Of a stretch of 10,117 nucleotides of DNA, positions 5,308 through 10,117 are shown piece after piece. Under the pieces are notes generated by a model, which searched no databases, was not told where the DNA came from, and worked only from the letters and a program-made list of their open reading frames with translations. The position numbers were made by a program, and so were the translations under genes. How positions within the stretch are numbered: position 1 is the stretch's first letter; each line of letters begins with the position of its first letter. Source of the stretch: Deltaproteobacteria bacterium. GTDB taxonomy: Bacteria; Desulfobacterota; Anaeroferrophillalia; Anaeroferrophillales; Tharpellaceae. Location of the stretch: the NCBI GenBank assembly GCA_013153415.1, contig JAADEO010000114.1, positions 1-10,117 on the forward strand, in the 5' to 3' direction.

Positions 5308-7604
5308 GACTGCTCCTGGGCTACCGTTTCCCGGGGGGCCAGGAAAGTGTAGCGGTGGGTGGTTTCGGTGTTGGTGCAGCCCCTTTTGAAAGCGAACTGC
5401 TGGCCGACCAGGTAGACCTTCTTTTCGGCCCGGGTGATGGCGGTGTAGAACCATTTGTTGTTGAGCATCATGAAATGACTGTTGCTCAAAGGGATAGCGA
5501 CATACTTGTACTGGCTGCCCTGGGCCTTGTGGACGGTCAGGCAGTAGGCCAGGTCGATGATGTCCCGGGCGTGGTCGAAAGTGTAGCGTACCACCAGGGG
5601 TCCGGGGTAGATAACATAAAAAAACTCATTTTCAAAATCGATCTCCCGGATGATGCCGACAAAGCCATTGAAGATTCGTTGCCGGTGCCAGGATGCCAGA
5701 TTTTGCAGTCGGTCGCCGGGGTTGTAGGGGGCGCACTCCATATCCCGGTTCTGCAGGTGGACCACCTTGTCTTCAACCTTGAAAACGGTGCCGAAACGTT
5801 CGAACTGGGACTCCTGTCCCGGGTTGAAGATCTGTTGCAGCTGCTGGTTGAGAACCTCGGTGCCGAGCGGGCCGCGGCGGACCGGAGTCAGGACCTGGAA
5901 ATCCCAGGTCGGAAACTTGAGCCGCTTGACGGCCTTGGCCGCCAGTTCGAGGATCAGTTCCCGGATGCGTTCATTACACGCTCCCCGGATTTCCCGCAAC
6001 TCCTTTTCCGGCAGCTCTTTCTTGAGCTGGAAATAGTTGGGAATATCCTCGCGCATGAAGACGAAATCCTTCCAGGTCCGGTCGTAATCGGGCGGGATTT
6101 CGCCCTGACGGATGAGGTTGGCGAAATGGACCAGGACCGATTCCTCATCCTGGCGGAAGATCCGCTTGAGGGTGGTCCGGGCCAGGTAGGGCTTTTTGAG
6201 GATGTCGGCGAAAACATTGCCGGCCCCGATCGGCGGCAGCTGGGCCGGGTCGCCGACCATGATGAAGAGGGTCTCCTCGCTGATCGCCTGGGTCAGGCGG
6301 TAGAAGATCTGGGTGTTGACCATCCCGGCCTCGTCGAGGAGGACGACCCGGTAGGGCAGTGGATGCTCCCGGTTGTGTTGGAACTGGTTATCGCCCTGGT
6401 ACTTGAGCAGGGAGTGGATGGTGCAGGCGTAGAAGCCGGTGAGCTTGCGGATCCGGGCCGCGGCCATGCCGGTGAAAGCGCAGCAGACGATCTCCTTGCG
6501 GTCGCAGAAATTCTGGGCCAGGAAATGGAGGATGGTCCGGGCGACGGTCGATTTTCCGGTCCCGGCATAGCCTGACAAGGCGTAGAGCCGCCGCCGGCCG
6601 CTGCCGATCTGGATGATGATCCGGCGCTGTTCCGGGGCCAGCTTGAGTTTCAGGAACTCCTCCTGGCGGGAGATGAAATCTTCGATTAGGTCGCTGGCAG
6701 CGATCGGTGGGAAGCGTTCATCCGAACGGCTGCGGAAGAAGTTTTCGAGGAATTCCTCCATGTAGTGGAACGCCTTCAAGGCGATCCGGTCCTTTTCGAT
6801 GACCAGCTGTTTCTTCTCCCGCAGCCGGGCCGCCACCTGGCGAAAGATCTCGGTGTCGATCTTTCTCTCTTCCTCATCGAGGAGTTCGCGCAGCTGGCTG
6901 AGAAGGGTTTCCGGCGGCAGGTAGGTGTGACCGTCCTGGTCTCCGGCTTCGAGCAGCAGGTGGAGGATGGCGGCCTCGATCCGGTAGGCCGAGCCGAATT
7001 CGACGCCCAGTTTGCGGGCGATCTCGTCGGCGGTTTTGAAACCGATGCCGCGGATCTCGGTAAGCACGTAGGGGTTGGCGCGGATTCTGGCGACGGCCTC
7101 GTCGCCGAAGGTGTTGTAGATGCGGACCAGAAGATTGGGGGTGATGCCGTGGGGCAGGAGAAATTCGGATAAAAGGCGGAGGTTTTTCTGCTTTTCCCAG
7201 GAGCTGGTTATCTGTTTGAGCTTCTTTTCCTTGATGCCCTTGAACTCGAGCAGGGTTTCGGGATGGTGCTCCAGGATTCTCAGGAGTTCTTCTTCCCCAT
7301 AATGATCGAGCAGTCGGCGGGCCAGCTTGTCCCCCAGGCCTTTGACCACCTTGGCGAGAAAATAGAAGAGCTGGTTGGTGACCAGTCGGGCTTTGGAGAA
7401 GGCGAACTGGCGGCCGAAACGACTCATTTCCCAGCGTCCCTGCAGTTCGAATTCGGTTCCTTTGAGCCGACTGCCGTCCAGGGCTTCCGGCAGGTAGCCG
7501 ACCACGGTCACCGGGCGCCCACCACTGTCACCCTTGAGCACCACGTAGCCGTTGTCGTGGTTGATGTAGCTGGTACGTTTTACCTGTAGGCGGATAGTTT
7601 CCAT
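5304..7604 (-). CDS. recD2: RecD2-like ATP-dependent 5'-3' DNA helicase (SF1B)
   Basis: This is a 766-residue helicase, within the usual RecD2 range and much longer than the RecD subunit of RecBCD. An N-terminal OB-like segment (about 1-75) is followed by helix-hairpin-helix repeats (VKGLGDKLARRLL 87-99, FKGIKEKKLKQI 121-132, IRGIGFKTADEIA 184-196). The motor has Walker A GYAGTGKST (345-353), Walker B LLDEAG (422-427), motif III GDPAQLPPIG (451-460), RRxxRQ-like KRIFRQ (480-485), VHKAQGSQY (691-699) and YTAITRAEKKV (720-730). The core motifs are intact, so it should be active in DNA repair or replication. Regions around 517-560 and 618-645 look longer than in RecD2 proteins I recall. ATG at 7604 has GGAG four bases upstream. 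A 103-codon open extension to 7913 lacks family similarity and is rejected. It heads the minus-strand operon. Confidence 0.92.
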   Translation of the reverse strand: METIRLQVKRTSYINHDNGYVVLKGDSGGRPVTVVGYLPEALDGSRLKGTEFELQGRWEMSRFGRQFAFSKARLVTNQLFYFLAKVVKGLGDKLARRLLDHYGEEELLRILEHHPETLLEFKGIKEKKLKQITSSWEKQKNLRLLSEFLLPHGITPNLLVRIYNTFGDEAVARIRANPYVLTEIRGIGFKTADEIARKLGVEFGSAYRIEAAILHLLLEAGDQDGHTYLPPETLLSQLRELLDEEERKIDTEIFRQVAARLREKKQLVIEKDRIALKAFHYMEEFLENFFRSRSDERFPPIAASDLIEDFISRQEEFLKLKLAPEQRRIIIQIGSGRRRLYALSGYAGTGKSTVARTILHFLAQNFCDRKEIVCCAFTGMAAARIRKLTGFYACTIHSLLKYQGDNQFQHNREHPLPYRVVLLDEAGMVNTQIFYRLTQAISEETLFIMVGDPAQLPPIGAGNVFADILKKPYLARTTLKRIFRQDEESVLVHFANLIRQGEIPPDYDRTWKDFVFMREDIPNYFQLKKELPEKELREIRGACNERIRELILELAAKAVKRLKFPTWDFQVLTPVRRGPLGTEVLNQQLQQIFNPGQESQFERFGTVFKVEDKVVHLQNRDMECAPYNPGDRLQNLASWHRQRIFNGFVGIIREIDFENEFFYVIYPGPLVVRYTFDHARDIIDLAYCLTVHKAQGSQYKYVAIPLSNSHFMMLNNKWFYTAITRAEKKVYLVGQQFAFKRGCTNTETTHRYTFLAPRETVAQEQS

Positions 7605-7942
7605 CGGGCTCCGGCGCGGGAGGTTGATTTTTGCGGAATCTGCTGCAGTATTACCCAGTTTCCCCGGCTTTGGCAACTGAATAAGTAATCCGTTCGGCCG
7701 GGGCTGGGGTGAACGGAAATGGGGAAAAATGACCGGCAGCCGGTAAAATGTTTCGCGCTGTCGGCCGGTTATAGTGATGGGGATGGGGGCTGTCTGGTAG
7801 GTGGGGAGAGATTGCTTGCGGTTCAATGGCCTTCTTTGCTGGAAAGTCGCGGCCTGGATTTTGCTGTATAACGCTTGTTGTTTTTCCAGGTTGCTTTTTG
7901 CGCCTGATTTCATATTCGTTTAAGAACAGGAGACAGGTTGAA
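7605..7942. other. Divergent intergenic region between helicase and acyl-CoA ligase genes
   Basis: This 338-base region carries the control signals for two divergent transcripts. It contains the helicase promoter candidate and two GC-rich inverted motifs: ACCGGCAGCCGGT (7732-7744), a perfect 6-base repeat around one base, and GCTGTCGGCCGGT (7757-7769), which partly mirrors it. Plus-strand promoter candidates for the ligase, such as TTGCTT with TATTCG 16 bases later near 7890-7917, are poor. Open frames extend into it from both genes, but they show no family similarity and no ribosome sites. Confidence 0.45.
7648..7676 (-). promoter_or_regulatory. Candidate promoter for the helicase operon
   Basis: On the minus strand TTGCCA (7676-7671, five of six) lies 17 bases from TAATAC (7653-7648), or 18 from the alternative AATACT. 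Transcription would begin near 7641, about 37 bases before the ATG at 7604. The -10 match is weak, so this is a candidate only. Confidence 0.28.
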
Positions 7943-9508
7943 ATGCTGATTACCGAAATTCTGGCCCGTAACGGGCGTATGTATGGAGATGAAGTAGCCT
8001 TGGTCGAAAGGGATCCCGAACGCAACCAGCGGCGTGAGATCACCTGGAGCGAGTTCGATCGCCAGGCCAACCGGATCGCCAACCTGCTGCGGGAGCGGGG
8101 CATCGGCCCCGGCAGCCGGGTAGCCCATCTTTTCATGAACTGCCTCGAGTGGCTGCCGCTCTATTTCGGCATCCTGCGTTCCGGAGCCTGGGTGGTGCCT
8201 TTGAATTTCCGTTTCGATGCCGAGAATATCCGGCACTGTGTCACCGTGGCCGAGGCCGACGCCTTCTTTTTCGGGCCGGAATTCTTCGAGCGGGTGAAGA
8301 CCGTCAAGGATGAACTCGACTGTGTCAAACATTTTTTCAGTCTCGGTTCCTGCGAAATTCCTGGGGTCGAAAACTATCTCGAACTCTATGAGAATTTCAG
8401 CGACCAGGATCCCGGTCTCGACTTCGGCCGGGACGAGAGCTGCGCTCTCTATTTCACCTCCGGAACCACCGGCCAGCCCAAACCGATTCTTTTGACCCAC
8501 GGTAATCTCGAGGCGGCCTGCATCGTCGAAAACCGTCACCATCTCCAGACCCATGACGACAACTTCATCCTCATCCCGCCGCTCTATCATACCGGGGCCA
8601 AGATGCACTGGTTCGGCAATTTCATTGTCGGGGCCAAGGCGGTGATTCTCAAAGGGGTAAGCCCGGAATGGATTCTCGAAGCGGTTTCCGAGGAACAGGG
8701 GACCATCGTCTGGTTGCTGGTGCCCTGGGCCCAGGATATCCTGACCGCGATCGAAGACGGTCAGGTCGATCTCAAGAAATATAAGCTGGATCAGTGGCGC
8801 CTGATGCACATCGGCGCCCAGCCGGTGCCTCCGAGTCTGATCAAGGAGTGGCTAGAGGTCTTCCCCAACCATGATTACGATACCAATTACGGTCTGAGCG
8901 AATCGACCGGCCCGGGCTGCGTCCATCTCGGGATGGGGAACACCCACAAGGTCGGGGCCATCGGCATTCCCGGTTTCGACTGGGAGTGCCGGATCGTCGA
9001 TGCCCTCGGCAAGCCCCTGGCCCGGGGCGAAAAGGGCGAGCTCGTGGTCCGCGGTCCCGGAGTCATGCGCGAGTACTACAAGAATCCCGAAGAGAGCGCC
9101 CGGGTACTGCGTGACGGTTGGCTCCATACCGGTGATATCGCCCGCGAGGACGAGGATGGCTTCATCTGGCTCGTCGACCGCAAGAAGGATATCATCATCA
9201 CCGGCGGCGAGAACATCTTCCCGGTCGAGATCGAGGATTTTCTCCAGGGCCATCCCGACATCAACGATGTCGCCGTTATCGGCCTGCCCGACGAACGTCT
9301 GGGCGAGATCGTCGCCGCCATCATCGAGGTCAAACCGGGGCGCCAGCTGAGTGATGCCGACCTGGAAGCCTTCTGCCAGGATCTGCCCCGCTACAAACGC
9401 CCGCGGCGCTATTTCTTCGACAATGTTCCCCGCAACCCGACCGGCAAGATCGAAAAACCGAAATTACGGGAAAAATATGCTGGTCATCAGGAGATGTTTA
9501 AGCTATAA
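7943..9508 (+). CDS. AMP-forming acyl-CoA ligase (ANL superfamily)
   Basis: This 521-residue enzyme activates a carboxylic acid, most likely a fatty or aromatic acid, to an acyl-AMP and then an acyl-CoA thioester in the cytoplasm. All the diagnostic ANL motifs are intact: the phosphate-binding TSGTTGQPK (172-180), NYGLSESTG (315-323), WLHTGD (393-398), the hinge DRKKDIIITGGENIFP (412-427), and NPTGKI (498-503) with Lys502 as the catalytic lysine. Length is normal for the family and for a free-standing ligase; there is no carrier-protein domain. ATG at 7943 fits the family N-terminus, with AGGAGA (7928-7933) and a nearer AGG (7935-7937) upstream. A longer in-frame start at 7826 is not supported. 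The substrate cannot be told from sequence alone. It appears to be transcribed alone or together with the next gene, 97 bases downstream. Confidence 0.92.
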   Translation: MLITEILARNGRMYGDEVALVERDPERNQRREITWSEFDRQANRIANLLRERGIGPGSRVAHLFMNCLEWLPLYFGILRSGAWVVPLNFRFDAENIRHCVTVAEADAFFFGPEFFERVKTVKDELDCVKHFFSLGSCEIPGVENYLELYENFSDQDPGLDFGRDESCALYFTSGTTGQPKPILLTHGNLEAACIVENRHHLQTHDDNFILIPPLYHTGAKMHWFGNFIVGAKAVILKGVSPEWILEAVSEEQGTIVWLLVPWAQDILTAIEDGQVDLKKYKLDQWRLMHIGAQPVPPSLIKEWLEVFPNHDYDTNYGLSESTGPGCVHLGMGNTHKVGAIGIPGFDWECRIVDALGKPLARGEKGELVVRGPGVMREYYKNPEESARVLRDGWLHTGDIAREDEDGFIWLVDRKKDIIITGGENIFPVEIEDFLQGHPDINDVAVIGLPDERLGEIVAAIIEVKPGRQLSDADLEAFCQDLPRYKRPRRYFFDNVPRNPTGKIEKPKLREKYAGHQEMFKL

Positions 9509-9605
9509 AAGGCTTCCTTTCTTGGAAAGCCGGCTTGCGCCCTGTGCTGCCGGTCCGGAAACAATCGGGAAACGGACAAGTCAGTTTTGGACGGGTGGAA
9601 AAAAG

Positions 9606-10117
9606 ATGTTTCTTTTTCGACGGGAACAGCGTGAGCACAACCAGCTTCGGCAGCGGATCACCAAGATCAATACCGCGGTGAGCAAGCTTTTCGACGGGCC
9701 GACGATCGCCCGGGTGGCCCGGGAACTGGGGCTGTACAACAAGCAGAAGAAGCTCAACCTGGAAAAAGAGGGGGATATCTTCGCGCTGGTCGATCTCCTG
9801 CTTTTTCGGGAAAAGATCGACGGTCGTCCGCCGGCCGAAGTCTACCTCGAGCAGAAGGACGACGAGTTCCTCCCGGCCCTGCATCGCCAGTTGCTCGAAG
9901 CCTACCGTCAGCCGACCCGTTTCTCTCTCTACCAGGTCGAGTCGCGGCGTGATCGCCGTTATCTCGACCTCAAACCGATGCTGCCCGGCGAGGAGGAGGG
10001 GATGGTGCTGGATGACGCCGTTCTCGCCCGGGTCGCCGATGACGGCTGGATTCTGGCCGGCCGTTTCCTGCCCTGGGAAAACGGGGTCTGGATCCATGTC
10101 GACGTGGTCTACGCTTT
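9606..10117 (+). CDS. Unrecognised protein, 3' end beyond the window (partial)
   Basis: An uninterrupted frame runs from ATG at 9606 to the window edge (170 codons plus two bases). GGTGGAA (9594-9600) lies just upstream as a ribosome site. The product begins MFLFRREQREHNQLRQRI, is charged, and has no signal peptide or membrane segment. The first half looks helical (FDGPTIARVARELGLYNKQKK). The second half, SLYQVESRRDRRYLDLKPMLPGEEE and later GRFLPWENGVWIHVDVVY, reads as beta-rich, a pattern I loosely associate with uncharacterised proteins that carry SEC-C metal-binding tails. No catalytic motif is visible and I cannot name a family. Third-base GC preference matches the neighbouring genes, which supports real coding. 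The opposite-strand open frame over it is a shadow. Confidence 0.75.
   Translation, partial: MFLFRREQREHNQLRQRITKINTAVSKLFDGPTIARVARELGLYNKQKKLNLEKEGDIFALVDLLLFREKIDGRPPAEVYLEQKDDEFLPALHRQLLEAYRQPTRFSLYQVESRRDRRYLDLKPMLPGEEEGMVLDDAVLARVADDGWILAGRFLPWENGVWIHVDVVYA

Noticed and set aside
4207..5352. 381-codon plus-strand frame opposite the kinase and small membrane protein, and the 5355-6575 plus frame opposite the helicase
   Set aside because: Low-complexity Val/Glu/Gly-rich translations antisense to genes with clear motifs.
7605..7913. 103-codon N-terminal extension of the helicase frame
   Set aside because: No RecD2 similarity, no ribosome site, and it would cover the divergent promoter region. 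The ATG at 7604 has a good GGAG.
7826..7942. 39-codon upstream extension of the acyl-CoA ligase
   Set aside because: The extension is not like ANL enzymes and lacks a Shine-Dalgarno site, whereas the ATG at 7943 has one and starts the family-like sequence.
9511..9531. Imperfect hairpin just after the ligase stop as a terminator
   Set aside because: Seven-pair stem with a bulge and no T-tract afterwards; too weak to call.
9498..10097. 199-codon minus-strand frame opposite the partial right-hand gene
   Set aside because: The plus frame has the ribosome site, sensible amino-acid composition and third-base GC preference.
1..10117. CRISPR, tRNA, rRNA, insertion sequence, toxin-antitoxin or phage defence locus
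   Set aside because: No regularly spaced repeats, cloverleaf, transposase or paired toxin-antitoxin frames were seen; the lone RecD2-like helicase is not by itself evidence for a defence system.

Overview
The window looks like ordinary chromosomal DNA from a GC-rich, Gram-negative bacterium. The mix of genes (a DUF3786 protein, a DUF2780 protein, a ChaN-like lipoprotein with a PDZ domain, an InaA/WaaP-type kinase and a free-standing RecD2-like helicase) would fit Desulfobacterota (the former Deltaproteobacteria). That placement is an inference from gene content, not from a marker gene. I see no rRNA, tRNA, CRISPR array, transposase, integrase, phage gene or recognisable defence cassette.

Layout, left to right. 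Positions 1-288 are non-coding, lower in GC, and hold a long imperfect palindrome. A 437-residue MFS transporter lies on the minus strand (289-1602). Divergent from it, on the plus strand, is a two-gene unit: a ChaN-like lipoprotein with a C-terminal PDZ domain (1725-2945), then a DUF3786 protein (2935-3609) that overlaps it by 11 bases and starts at TTG. Next is a small exported DUF2780 protein (3702-4181) with a strong intrinsic terminator behind it (4213-4247).

On the minus strand from 7604 to 4282 there is a probable three-gene operon, read right to left: a RecD2-like helicase (766 aa), a 42-residue membrane protein whose ATG overlaps the helicase stop as ATGA, and an InaA/WaaP-family kinase-like protein. 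A 338-base divergent intergenic region separates this operon from a plus-strand AMP-forming acyl-CoA ligase (7943-9508). The right edge cuts a further plus-strand gene (9606 onward) that I do not recognise.

Functionally the window is a mosaic of small units: transport, a cell-envelope lipoprotein, DNA repair helicase and acyl activation. There is no single pathway. The parts most worth a second look are the helicase / micro-membrane-protein / kinase operon, the non-canonical HNC catalytic loop in the kinase, and the translationally overlapped lipoprotein-DUF3786 pair. None of these is proven to be a new system by the sequence alone.
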